Assembly: GCF_024362695.1 (NCBI RefSeq)
Contig: NC_065415.1
Location: forward strand, 6,675,438-6,739,437
Direction: 5' to 3'
Length of the DNA: 64,000 nt
DNA from: Pectinophora gossypiella
Taxonomy: Eukaryota; Arthropoda; Insecta; Lepidoptera; Gelechiidae
Positions 10,754 through 20,745 of the stretch are shown piece after piece. Under the pieces are notes generated by a model. That model made no database searches and was not told where the DNA came from. It saw only the letters and a program-made list of their open reading frames with translations. The position numbers and the translations under genes are program-made. The number at the start of each line of letters is the position of its first letter. Position 1 is the stretch's first letter.

Positions 10754-13700
10754 ATGTCAAGTAGGAAACGAGTAGCACCGCGAGAGCGCGCGGCTTCGCC
10801 TCATCCAAATGTAGGTAGCCTGGCGGCCACTATGGACGCGATTCTCAACCGCCTGGCCACGTTGGAGCAGCGCGCCAGCACTTCCGCGAGCGAGGCGCCT
10901 GGCCCTGCGATAACGCAGGCGGGACATGTGGGTGGAGAAACCGCGCCGCTTGCGCAGACACGTGGTCGCGCGCTGGCCCCGGTTCCCGAGACGAGCATGC
11001 CGCCGCCTCTGTCGGGTGACGGCCGCACCGCCAGCCCTGCCAGCTCCGCTACATCGGTCGCAGCTACACCGAGCGCAACGGAGCGCCTGATCGAGGCCCT
11101 GAGATCCATCCAACCGGTGAGATCCAACCATTATTATATATCTGATTTCGATCCTACTGTTCATGATGTCAATGCATGGTGTGACGAGATAGATCGTGCC
11201 TGTTCACAAAACCAGTGGGACGACAGGGAGTGCCTAGCCCGTGTGGGGTTATCCCTAAAGGGCGAAGCACGCCTCTGGCTACGTGAATGGACGAGTGATG
11301 ACCGTACTTGGTCGAATTTCAAGGCTGAACTAAAGTTGTTGTGTCCACCCCGCATCGACATTGCGAACATACTTTTTGAAGTAATGTGTACCGATTCCGA
11401 TAAGTATTCCACCTATGCTGACTATGCCCGTAAATCATTATTGCGATTGCGTATAGTTAGAGGATTAAGTGACGAATTACTGTGTGCTATAATCATACGT
11501 GGCATTAAAGATCCGCATATTCGTGCAGCTGCCACTAATGCTAAACTAAAACCAGACAGCATCGTGGAATTCCTATCGATATATGTGAAGCCAAATCGTT
11601 TAAGTGGAAGTACGAGGGCCGTTGCAAACACTCATGCACGTAGCTTTCGACCGACCGGTGACTCATCCGTCAATAGTAATCATAAGCGCCCCGCCGGGAA
11701 CACAGACGGACGAGCGCGATGCTATACCTGCAACCAGGTTGGGCACAAAAGTAGATTCTGTTCTAAGCGAGTTAAGACCGAAAATAATGTTCGAGATGCG
11801 AACAAAAGTTTTGCATCTACCCACGAACCGACTAACACCGTCAAAACTATGTGTACATTTTGTAAAAAGATAGGACACCTCGAAGAAAACTGTTTTGCCA
11901 AAGAACGCTCAGAGTCGCGTAATAAGGCTAACGTAAATTTTTGCCGCGAGACGGCCTGTGATCGTCCCAGTCATAATGATGTGATAACAGCGGTTCTTTG
12001 TGGTGTTCCAACCGACGTGTTAATCGATAGCGGTTCGAGTATTTCTCTAATTTCGCACGATTTAGTCAAGCACTTTTCGTGTCGTACTATCCCAAGCGCA
12101 CAGATATTGCGTGGTTTAGGCGGGATAGAAATGCGTTCCGATTCCTTCGTTACATTGCCAATAGAATTTAAAGACGTTACGTTGGAGGTTGATCTCTACG
12201 TTGTGCCTCGCTGTTACCTCAGTGCGCCAGTGCTTATAGGTACCGACGTTTTAAATAGAAAAGGCATTACTTATATACGTACGAGTGACAGCCAGCGCAT
12301 AACTAGAAACTGTTCGTTTGTAAATAATGTGAGTCATGGTGAACCGAAAGTGCAACTCGATTCGATCAACACCCCTGTGTGTGGTGACAAAAAGGTGCAA
12401 CTCGCCTCTGTTTTGAATAAATACTCGGAGTTCTTTTTAAGCGGGACAGCGACGACTACCGTCAATACCGGGGAGATGCACATTCGGCTCACTAGTGAGG
12501 AACCTGTTAATTACCACCCATACAAACTGTCGTATGACGAAAAACTGCGTGTTCGTGAAATTATTAGCGATTTAAAGGAAAAAGGTATCGTACGCGAATC
12601 TGAGTCCTCGTACGCCAGTCCTATCCTGCTTGTCAAAAAGAAAGACGGGTCGGATAGGATGGTGGTTGATTATCGCGCGTTGAACAGCATCACTATAAAG
12701 GACCGCTACCCGCTTCCTTTAATCGAGGATCATATAGATAGGCTCGGGAAGTGTACGTATTTCACGGCGTTAGATATGACAACTGGCTTCCATCAAATAA
12801 AAATTAATGAAGAATCCGTACGTAAGACTGCGTTTGTGACCCCCGAAGGACATTTTGAATACCTCAAAATGCCATACGGGCTCGCAAACGCACCGGTTGT
12901 CTATCAACGAATTATCTCTGATACTTTGAGAGCCTTTATAGAATCAGGCCGGGTTCTCGTATACATTGACGACATTTTATTACTTAGCGACACGATAGAA
13001 GAAGGATTGTCTCTGCTCGACTCTGTTTTGCAAACCCTAACAAAAGCCGGGTTTTCCATTAACTTACGAAAGTGTTCCTTTCTTACTACCGAAGTAGAAT
13101 ATCTTGGCAGAACGATTTCCAATGGTCAGGTTAGGCCGAGCGTGCAAAAAATTGACGCACTTGTCAAATCTCCGGTCCCTAAAACCGTCAAGCAAGTCAG
13201 GCAATTCCTCGGTCTGGCCGGCTATTTCAGGAGGTATATCCCAGGTTATGCAACCAAGGTGGCCAGTATCGCATATTTGACTCGCAAAGATGTGAAGTTC
13301 TTGTGGGGTGCGGAACAGGAACGAGCGAGACAAGAAGTCATTTCTATATTGACTAATGAACCTGCCTTATTAATTTTCGATCCCTCGTTACCTACCGAGG
13401 TACACACCGACGCGAGCTCATTAGGTTACGGCGCCGTGTTGATACAGGTGGGAAAGGACGGTCGCAGACACGCAGTCGCGTATTATAGTAAGGTCACGGC
13501 GGGTGCAGAGCCCAGGTACCACTCCTATGAATTGGAGACCCTCGCTGTAGTCAAGGCCCTACAACATTTTCGCCATTACCTTGTTGGAAAACATTTCAAA
13601 GTAGTAACTGATTGTAACGCCTTAAAGATGACTCAGCGCAAAAAGGATCTCCTTCCTAGGGTGGCGCGCTGGTGGATGTACCTGCAGGATTATGATTTTG

Positions 13701-15085
13701 ATCTAGAATACCGAAAAGGTCAGTTTATGCCGCACGCCGACTATCTCAGTCGCAACCCAGTTAACCTCTGTGTCGTCCGAAAACCACTTAATTGGGCTCA
13801 AGTTGCCCAAGCGGCAGATGATGAGACATTGACTATGCTCGAAAAACTTGATCAGGGTCAGTTAGACTGCTCGCGATATGTCAAAAAGAATAACGTGTTG
13901 TATTACAAATATAACGCGATAGGTGAACAATCGCGGTTGTTATGCTATGTCCCTAAAGGTTTCAGATTAAGCCTATTACGTGTTTTTCACGATGAACATG
14001 AGCACATAAGTATTGAAAAGGTACTTGATTTAATTCTTAAGCATTTTTGGTTCCCTAATATGCGTCAATTCGTAAAGAAATACATATCTCATTGCATTGT
14101 GTGCTTGGCTCATAAAAGGGTACCTCGTGCCCCTTTACAGCCAATAGTGTCGTGGACTAAGCCGTCGACACCTTTCGATACGGTGCACGCTGACGCTCTT
14201 GGTCCATTACCTGAGTCGAATGGTTATAAATACATCCTCATATTAGTAGACGCCTTTACTAAATATTGTCTCCTGTATCCAATGTATAGGCAAGACAATG
14301 AGGAACTTAAATGTGCATTTACTAACGCAGTCTCGATTTTTGGTACGCCGCGACTTATTATTTGTGATAGGGGAAGAATGTTCGACAGTGTCGGTGTCAC
14401 CGGATGGGCATCGAATTTTGGTATACAGATACATTTCATTACTCCCGGAATGCACCAAGAAAATGGGCAAGTGGAACGGTACTGTCGCACTATTCTTAAT
14501 ATGATTAGAATAGAGGTTAATTATAAAAACGAATCTTGGTCTAAGGCGCTGTGGAAGTTACAACTTGTACTAAATGTCAATAAACAAAAGACTACTCAGT
14601 GCTCCGCTCTAAATCTGCTCATTGGATCGGAGACAACCACTCCTGCTATCAACGCACTGGTTCGAGATATCACCATTGAAAGTTCTACGCCTAACCGGAC
14701 AGTTTTGCGCGATATGCGGCGACAAAGGGCTGAAGGTCTATTGGCTTCAAATCAGGCAAAGCAAGACGCTCGTGTCAATACGAATAGAAAAGCACCGAGG
14801 TCTTTTACTGTGAACGATTTGGTTTTCGTTATAAAATCATCCCAATCCACAGATAAGCTTGATAGTGGCATGCGGGGTCCATATCGCATCATTAGAACGC
14901 TGTCTAACAACCGGTACGAGCTGCAGTTGATAGCGGGCTCGTATGGCAAGACTACACAGGCGGCCGCGGAGTATATGATGCCCTGGAATGGCGAATGGAC
15001 CCCGGAAACCTGCTCTGCCTTCTTTGATTGTAAGCATTATCTATCTGCATGTTTATTCCCCTATAGGTGCCCTTTCGGTAGCTGA
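10754..15085 (+). CDS. gag-pol: Gag-Pol polyprotein of element 1
   Basis: One frame of 1443 codons encodes the particle protein and all replication enzymes. An Ala/Pro-rich N terminus is followed by a gag core (about 120-285) and two CCHC zinc knuckles (C323-C336, C367-C380). The aspartic protease has DSGSS at 425-429. RT has YIDD at 737-740. RNase H has its first Asp at 886. The integrase zinc-binding residues are H1079, H1084, C1114 and C1117, and its catalytic triad is D1147, D1205 and E1241, with exactly 35 residues between the last two. The first ATG lies 44 bases after the primer site. There is no frameshift between gag and pol, so Gag must be made by protease cleavage. All catalytic residues expected for the family are present. 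See the candidate intron at 15030-15533 for an alternative C terminus. Confidence 0.95.
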   Translation: MSSRKRVAPRERAASPHPNVGSLAATMDAILNRLATLEQRASTSASEAPGPAITQAGHVGGETAPLAQTRGRALAPVPETSMPPPLSGDGRTASPASSATSVAATPSATERLIEALRSIQPVRSNHYYISDFDPTVHDVNAWCDEIDRACSQNQWDDRECLARVGLSLKGEARLWLREWTSDDRTWSNFKAELKLLCPPRIDIANILFEVMCTDSDKYSTYADYARKSLLRLRIVRGLSDELLCAIIIRGIKDPHIRAAATNAKLKPDSIVEFLSIYVKPNRLSGSTRAVANTHARSFRPTGDSSVNSNHKRPAGNTDGRARCYTCNQVGHKSRFCSKRVKTENNVRDANKSFASTHEPTNTVKTMCTFCKKIGHLEENCFAKERSESRNKANVNFCRETACDRPSHNDVITAVLCGVPTDVLIDSGSSISLISHDLVKHFSCRTIPSAQILRGLGGIEMRSDSFVTLPIEFKDVTLEVDLYVVPRCYLSAPVLIGTDVLNRKGITYIRTSDSQRITRNCSFVNNVSHGEPKVQLDSINTPVCGDKKVQLASVLNKYSEFFLSGTATTTVNTGEMHIRLTSEEPVNYHPYKLSYDEKLRVREIISDLKEKGIVRESESSYASPILLVKKKDGSDRMVVDYRALNSITIKDRYPLPLIEDHIDRLGKCTYFTALDMTTGFHQIKINEESVRKTAFVTPEGHFEYLKMPYGLANAPVVYQRIISDTLRAFIESGRVLVYIDDILLLSDTIEEGLSLLDSVLQTLTKAGFSINLRKCSFLTTEVEYLGRTISNGQVRPSVQKIDALVKSPVPKTVKQVRQFLGLAGYFRRYIPGYATKVASIAYLTRKDVKFLWGAEQERARQEVISILTNEPALLIFDPSLPTEVHTDASSLGYGAVLIQVGKDGRRHAVAYYSKVTAGAEPRYHSYELETLAVVKALQHFRHYLVGKHFKVVTDCNALKMTQRKKDLLPRVARWWMYLQDYDFDLEYRKGQFMPHADYLSRNPVNLCVVRKPLNWAQVAQAADDETLTMLEKLDQGQLDCSRYVKKNNVLYYKYNAIGEQSRLLCYVPKGFRLSLLRVFHDEHEHISIEKVLDLILKHFWFPNMRQFVKKYISHCIVCLAHKRVPRAPLQPIVSWTKPSTPFDTVHADALGPLPESNGYKYILILVDAFTKYCLLYPMYRQDNEELKCAFTNAVSIFGTPRLIICDRGRMFDSVGVTGWASNFGIQIHFITPGMHQENGQVERYCRTILNMIRIEVNYKNESWSKALWKLQLVLNVNKQKTTQCSALNLLIGSETTTPAINALVRDITIESSTPNRTVLRDMRRQRAEGLLASNQAKQDARVNTNRKAPRSFTVNDLVFVIKSSQSTDKLDSGMRGPYRIIRTLSNNRYELQLIAGSYGKTTQAAAEYMMPWNGEWTPETCSAFFDCKHYLSACLFPYRCPFGS

Positions 15086-15533
15086 ATTGTTTAACTTGTC
15101 TTAAGTTTTCTTGTGGTACGCTTTGTCCAGCAGTCACCAAACCATTCGATATGTCCAGTACTGAGTTAAGCGATATAATTTACACATGTAAGTCTTGGAA
15201 GGCTATGGCATAAGGCATTGTAGCACCGTGTAAGGCCTTGGTAGGCATCGGTTGCGATATGAATCCCGTGTAAGGCCTTGGTAGGCATCGGTTGCGATAT
15301 GAATCCCGTGTAAGGCCTTGGTAGGCATCGGATGCGATATGAATCTCGTGTAAGGCCTTGTGTGGCATCGAGACTGTAGGCAGGACCTCGTATGTATATA
15401 ACGTGCGAAGTTACAGATTGTGTGAGGCTTCGTGATACGTACCTACCTTCTTACAACAGCTCACAGCGATTAGCCAAACAACAAGACTTGTATAACGCTT
15501 GAAATAGAATTAACGTGTGGCTATTCTCCCCAG
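15030..15533 (+). other. Candidate intron in the pol 3' end
   Basis: The donor gattGTAAGC (GT at 15030-15031) lies 18 codons before the pol stop. The acceptor is ctattctccccAG (AG at 15532-15533). Splicing would join codon position 1 to positions 2-3 in phase, remove the stop at 15083-15085 and open a 63-codon extension. The intron would contain the 40-bp tandem repeats. No transcript evidence is available. Confidence 0.45.
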
Positions 15534-15671
15534 GTGTAGAAGACCCGATTGTGGAGGCAGTGCCAGAGCTACGACAAGAGCCACAGCCGGGACCAAGCCG
15601 CTGTGCGCTACACCCAGGCCATAGGCCAGCCGAGGAGAGCAGCGAGGACGCAGCTCCGTCAGGAGAGGCCG
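15086..15671 (+). other. 3' region of element 1 between pol and LTR
   Basis: This non-env region holds the 40-bp tandem array and the candidate second exon. The polypurine tract before the LTR is weak: aggagagg at 15661-15668 followed by ccg. Confidence 0.7.
15228..15370 (+). repeat. 40-bp tandem repeat, about 3.5 copies
   Basis: The word taaggccttg starts at 15231, 15271, 15311 and 15351, an exact 40-base period. Units contain aggcatcggttgcgatatga. The last copy diverges after tggcatcg. Confidence 0.95.
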
Positions 15672-15724
15672 TGTTAGCAGCATCCCCTACTCATATGGCA
15701 ACACCGACGACCGAAGCTATATAA
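15534..15724 (+). CDS. Candidate second pol exon, Pro/Glu-rich tail
   Basis: The reading frame after the acceptor at 15533 encodes a 63-residue tail starting VEDPIVEAVPELRQEPQPGP, rich in proline and glutamate and with few hydrophobic residues. It runs 53 bases into the 3' LTR and stops at 15722-15724. The frame is continuous with Pol if the intron 15030-15533 is removed. Compared with the unspliced end (Cys/Tyr-rich, read through repeat-poor noncoding DNA), this tail looks more like the low-complexity C termini of other gypsy Pol proteins. It may be noncoding if splicing does not occur. Confidence 0.4.
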
Positions 15725-15896
15725 GGACGCTCCAACCAACACTTGCCCCTTTTTTTTATTCTTTCGTTCGAAGCGCGCGCTCTTAAGATTACGTTCATTT
15801 CTTTTGTAAATCATAATTTTGTAAAATATATCCGATTTGTTTTGTGCCGTGTTTTGTGTCGTTTTTTTTTAAATAAATTTGTTTCCACCTCTAAAA
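15672..15896 (+). repeat. 3' LTR of element 1
   Basis: Identical by eye to 10470-10694 over all 225 bases. Its right edge is fixed by the CTAT duplication. Confidence 0.95.
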
Positions 15897-15900
15897 CTAT

Positions 15901-17516
15901 GATAATTATTTCTTGGATACAGCTTTGTTTGAAAGGAGGACTTTGATATCAAAAGGTTTTCATTTAGCTCAATTATTGAGGACGCGGTGTATTATTAGAA
16001 TAGGTTGTAAAATAAGCATCTTTATTTAACTTTGACGTCAAGTAGCCCTGTGAGACTTGTGTGTTTTGAGACAGTTCAGTGAAGTGTTGTTTGTTAATAT
16101 ACTTTAAAAGAAATTAAGATAATAATCGAAAAAAAAGAAAGAAACATTTATTATTTAGGACACCACAGACACGGATTACATATATATACATTATAATGAC
16201 ATCACATCAGAAGTCAACGCACACACGAAATATTTTCTATATAGAAACATGGAAAACGAACACAGAAACTTATACTTAAATTAAATGTGACGTCATGTCG
16301 GTAACGCAGTAATACGAAAATTTAATTTACATTTAGGCGAGACATCTGAAAATATAAATTCAATTTTTCTATATTTTATTAATTATCTCTTATATTTTTT
16401 TCACACGATTTTCGACAACCATTTATAGTTTTGAGTTCTTTCACAAATTCAACAATTCGTGTGTTTCTTAATCTGAAATCATATCATTATCGAATTGAAC
16501 CGTATGCTCCATAATAACTAAAGATACTCGAAGCGAATCCCTGTAGATTCTCGGTAATTTGTCAGTTCGTAAAATGGATTATTAAAATATTTCGCACGGA
16601 TGCATTTCAATTTACAAAGACTAAATTATTCAGTTTGAAAACAATATTTCACTGTTTTAAAATGTCAGTCACATCCATCTCTGTAAATAATAATATTTTT
16701 AACGACTTCAAAAATGTAGAATGTAAGTACTTGAAATTTAAATCTAGACACTTAACTATTGATGTAAGTAATTTATAATGCTTATCAGACATTATTGAAG
16801 ACATATAGTAAAATGTGAAACGCGTGCTAGAATAAAATTATAGAAATTTGAATAAAAAGTAATTGTTTTTCAATTCACAGGAGGGTTAATTATTATATAA
16901 ATACGATAAGATGATTTGAAGGATTGAAAACCATGCCGCATTCAAACTTAATTTGAAAGGTGACGTATCGACTAATCAAAATAGAATCCAGAATACTTCT
17001 TCTTCTTATCGTGTCGATGGCAAACTAAATTGTATCGGCCCAAAACTTGGCAATAAGTATGCCAGAATACTAGGCAGTTGTAATTAGCTTTCCTAATGAC
17101 AATATTACCTAAACTGCCTTGTGAGTGAGCCCATTGTTAACAAATAACGAACTAAATTCTTGTCAATTTCGCGAGCGCTTCCAACTTTGTTAATAGCATT
17201 TCAATTAACCCTAGCACGTAGATTTCATTATCGTACATACTGCTTGTCAGTTAAGTAAACACGTGACGTCACGGGTCGTGTTTGTTCCTGCGCTCCGCAG
17301 TTGACGCAAACGCATACAAAGATCCCGGGGGGCGCACAATGCACGCCAATTGTACGGAGTAATGACGTCACTGCACGAGATCCCTAGGAGTTCTGAAGGG
17401 TTAACATCAACCCTCATTGTGGTCCACTTTAGGACGTCTATTGGAAATGCTAATGTGAGTACTTATGCGAAGTTTGTATTTATTTGAGAAGGGCGAACCA
17501 ATAAGTTTAGTTGATG
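15901..17516. other. No gene; LINE-like tail and a short repeated segment
   Basis: Near 16130-16170 a run of gaaagaaacatttattat looks like a reversed LINE 3' end; the same words occur on the plus strand near 39455-39485. The segment 17297-17375 is similar to 18757-18835. Otherwise I see nothing. Confidence 0.45.
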
Positions 17517-17531
17517 TTCGGTTTTGGCATC

Positions 17532-17793
17532 ACCCCGATACCGATCCCGCCGGCGTGGTCGACGATTTCCCTCATTCAGCGCTTATCGCTATCGACCCAC
17601 TAGGGTCGATTAATTCTTTCAAATATTTTTCCTCTCAGACGACGCCCTGAGCCGAGGTTCGCGCCCAACTGGGCACCCTCAGGCCTGTTGTCTTAAACGT
17701 TGTACCGGGTGAGAGCCTTCAGCGCTCCCCATTTGTCCGGCCAAGTAGTTAATGCCATCTGCGGCAAATCTACAATAAGTCAAAAAAAAAAAA
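17532..17793 (+). mobile_element. Jockey-like LINE 3' end (family G), with target duplication
   Basis: A 262-bp insertion flanked by the 15-base direct repeat TTCGGTTTTGGCATC (17517-17531 and 17794-17808). It starts inside the family G sequence (gccggcgtggtcgacgattt) and ends with caataagtca plus poly(A). That is the signature of a 5'-truncated LINE inserted by target-primed reverse transcription. The longest copy, at 35285-35759, shows the coding end. Confidence 0.9.
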
Positions 17794-17849
17794 TTCGGTT
17801 TTGGCATCCCCGACAAAATTATATTTTATATTTAAATACTTAAATACTT

Positions 17850-18190
17850 CTTAACAGCCTCCGTGGTCTAGTGGTTAGAGCGTTAGGCTCACGATCTGGA
17901 GGTCCGGGTTCGATTCCCGATGGGGACATTGTCGAAATCACTTTGTGAGACTGTCTTTTGTTTGGTAAGGACTTTTCAGGCTTGAATCATCTGATTGTCC
18001 GGGAGGACAATTAAGCCACGTTAAGCCGTTCGGAGGGCACGTTAAGACGTTGGTCCCGGCTATTAGCCGTAAAAACACCTCCACCAACCCGCAGTGGAGC
18101 AGCGTGGTGGAATATGCTCCATACCCCCCCGGTTGATTGAGGGGAGGCCTGTGCCCAGCAGTGGGACGTATATAGGCAGTTTATGTATGT
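17850..18190 (+). mobile_element. Complete tRNA-headed SINE with 14-bp target duplication
   Basis: Flanked by ATACTTAAATACTT at 17836-17849 and 18191-18204. The head carries A box tggtctagtggttag and B box ggttcgattcc, with a tRNA-like anticodon arm. The acceptor ends do not pair, so it is not a tRNA gene. A LINE-like body follows (acctccaccaacccgcagtg, then ttgattgaggggaggcctgt and gcccagcagtgggac) and a TATG-type tail. Related copies lie at 1-205, 6290-6440 and 50127-50315 (minus). Confidence 0.93.
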
Positions 18191-18588
18191 ATACTTAAAT
18201 ACTTGCCTCCTTCTTCTTCTACAATCTGCAATACTTAAGGTGTATCGTGTGTTAAAATTTATACTATAAAATTAATAAAAGTGCCGTCAATAATATTGTC
18301 CAACTGTATTATTCTATCCATACATCGAGAAGAGCATCGCCAACACCTAGATGCCCTCTCTCTAGTTTACTTGAGGTGAATTTATTGAGTCACTTCTGGT
18401 TATGAAAGGTCTGTGTAAATAAAAACGCGCAGCATAATTATTGCTTTCGTCTCGGTTTTTCTTTCAGTGCAATGCTTCGTGTTATAAACCAAGTCAACAA
18501 TCAAGCTTCTAGACGGCTCAAAATCTCTGGCATAATTACCGTTCGTTTCGTACGGGTATCTCGACTATCAGTATACGTAGATTATCTA

Positions 18589-18725
18589 CGGCCACGAGTA
18601 CTAATATGTATACACTTTGATACCATGTCACATTAATTTTTGACAAATTAAACCGTAAGTCTCATTAAATGTCAAATGTGATAGTGCGACGGGGTTCTAA
18701 AGTGTATACATGTTACTCATGACTG
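18589..18725 (-). mobile_element. Mariner-type MITE, copy 3 (complete, 137 bp)
   Basis: The inverted ends cggccacgagtactaatatg and the reverse of catgttactcatgactg are flanked by TA on both sides (18587-18588, 18726-18727). Ends of about 30 bases are imperfect inverted repeats containing tatgtatacacttt. Only about 75 bases lie between them, so nothing is encoded. TA flanks and the CAGTCATGAG-like end suggest Tc1/mariner mobilisation. Confidence 0.85.
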
Positions 18726-18727
18726 TA

Positions 18728-19879
18728 CGTGTGACTGCGCCGATACTGCGGCTACGTTGACGCGAATGCGTACGAAGATCCCAAGGGAGAGATGCACAAT
18801 TCTCGTCAATTGGTATTGCCGCAACGTGGTAACGATGACGAAAGTAATGATATATGAATGCTGTGTGATTGTTCTCATGCATTGTAGCGCAATAAAAGAA
18901 ATGTGTCTGAACCGTCGAATATTCCTAGTCAACTTGTCGCCTATCTGGCATAGAATTAAGAATATGCTACGTAGATAACGGTAACTCTCCGCCCGGCACC
19001 AATTGGTACCGGGCGCAGACCTCAAGCCTTCTTCTCTTTCAATTTTTTAAAATATAATAAAATTAGGAATGTTTACTTCAGTAGCTTGCGAAGTAATCTA
19101 CCTGTTTCAGGTGGCCCCGTTCTTCTATATCTATTACCAATATAAATAAACAATACAAAGTGCGGGCGATCTTATGTTAACAACAAAGGCGCTTTAAATA
19201 CAAATACTGATTGATAAAAATAAGAAAGGTATGATGTAAATGTGTGTGTGTGTGTGTGTGTATTAGCCCTACGAATTATTTTCTTATCTTTAAGTCTTAA
19301 AGGGCCATAGGCCGCTATGGAATGAACTAATAATTATGAGGGCTAAATGACGAGATAACCATAGCGTAGTATACTACAAGTGCATTCAAACATTCTACAA
19401 TGCTTGAAAGCGCTGCTATTTAGGTAACAACTAAGTATGTTATTTGTAGAGTAAATTGTTGGTGTTGAAACTACGTATCGTACTAGACTCTGGAATAATA
19501 GTTCAAGAGAGAATTCAAACAAAATTCCGCATTATTTTCATCTCTTTGTACTAAGTATATTCTAGGAAGAATATTTCCATAGAAATGTAGTCAATGGTGA
19601 TTTAAAAGAACAAAAGTAGATCTTGGGGTTTGATGCAAAGTGTAAAATTTTGAATTCCAAACAATCTGTGGCCATCATATAATAAAATGTAGATGGTGCG
19701 CCTTCGTGCAACTTTTGCTCTAAAAATATTGGATAGAGTTTTCTAATGCTATCATGGTGCAGTTGAAAATGGACCAAAAGCTATGGCTTCATTAAAAGTG
19801 ACAGAATCATACTGTTAATGAATTTGACGAGAAATAATGCGTTTACTTTTTTTATTAAAGATTTGCCTTACTTGTCTAG
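18728..19879. other. No gene; (TG)n run and a repeated segment
   Basis: A (TG)10 microsatellite lies near 19242-19262. The segment 18757-18835 resembles 17297-17375. The short overlapping ORFs near 18700-19025 look like chance. Confidence 0.45.
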
Positions 19880-20000
19880 ACAACAGGCGAGCCTCTCACC
19901 CAGTATCATACGCTTGCAACTATATTCCGGGATGTTGGGATAGTCAGAAATACATACATCGCAAGATGAACTAAGTACCCACACCTCACCGAGCGTTCTG
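19880..20000 (+). repeat. Interspersed repeat family H, copy 1
   Basis: Shares gggatagtcagaaatacata, catcgcaagatgaactaag and a cacctcaccgag block with 22780-22870 and, reversed, 27424-27545. It is probably the 3' part of a non-LTR element. Confidence 0.6.
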
Positions 20001-20675
20001 TAAAACCAGGTAAAAATAAATAATGACACCGTTTCGGGCGTATATAATTTCCAACACTATGCTGGGTATTTACGTACGTCTGTTCCTTTATTATGATGAC
20101 GCACATAATTCATCTCATTATCCCTTTTGTACACTTCATTTAAAGATAAGTGTATACAATTGCGTATATTATCGCTTCACACTATTTAAGTGGTTGTGGG
20201 CAAAATTGTTTCAAACTAATTACTTAAAACTTACTTCAAGCTTTTTTGGAAACATTCAAATTGTAATTGGGCGCCTATACAATGTAATGGATGAGATCGC
20301 TTCGAACCCGCACTGGCATACGCTCACGCTGTTTATGTGCATGTGAGATTTTGCATGTGCAATCTTATACACCATCCGAATCTGTCGCAAAAAGCGCCGT
20401 TTCTTTATAAAAAACTTAACAAGATCCTGACTCAGAAATTGTTCCAGCGGGTTGTTCCGCAAACCCGGGTTGTCGGCGGCTTTTGTTTTCACTTCGTCAT
20501 TCCCGTCGTATGCTAGGCGATAGTAATGATGGACGAGGAACACGGAAACTCCATAAATCGAGGTCTGGCAGCCAGTGTGTGAACACATACCACGCTTTTT
20601 GTGCTTCACGTAAACCTTTCGACTAGGTACCAGAAAATAGAAAAAAAGGGTCATATTTCAAACCTGAAGAATAAA
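20001..20675. other. No recognisable feature
   Basis: The two opposing ORFs here (20023-20346 plus, 20256-20654 minus) overlap and show no domain. I regard both as chance. Confidence 0.4.
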
Positions 20676-20745
20676 ATCCATCATCATCATCTACCTAGCC
20701 TTATCCCGTTTTTCACAGGGTCTGCTTACCTAACCTGAAGATTTG
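20676..20745 (-). repeat. SINE 3' end fragment
   Basis: Plus-strand text ccttatcccgtttttcacag, then ctgcttacctaacctgaag, matches the 3' end of the SINE at 1553-1837 in the same reversed orientation. Confidence 0.75.

Larger units (their letters stand above)
10466..15900 (+). mobile_element. LTR element 1: complete Ty3/gypsy retrotransposon
   Basis: The element proper spans 10470-15896 and is flanked by the 4-bp duplication CTAT (10466-10469 and 15897-15900). Order: 225-bp LTR, primer site, one Gag-Pol frame, a 3' region with 40-bp tandem repeats, 225-bp LTR. The domain order protease, RT, RNase H, integrase and the YIDD motif place it in Ty3/gypsy. A single Gag-Pol frame, two zinc knuckles and a tRNA-Leu primer site recall the mdg3/blastopia/micropia group; this is an inference from memory. 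No env is present. Reading frame and LTRs are intact, so it is probably young. Confidence 0.97.

Noticed and set aside
10757..11164. Minus-strand ORFs of 135 and 108 codons over the gag start
   Set aside because: Shadows of the G+C-rich gag N terminus of element 1; no domain.
15225..15375. CRISPR array
   Set aside because: The 40-bp units are contiguous without unique spacers and lie inside a retrotransposon of an animal genome.
17857..17930. tRNA gene on the plus strand
   Set aside because: A and B boxes are good, but the acceptor-stem halves do not pair and the segment is the head of a SINE with its own 14-bp target duplication.
20256..20654. 132-codon minus-strand gene
   Set aside because: No domain, overlaps an opposite chance ORF, composition like the surroundings.
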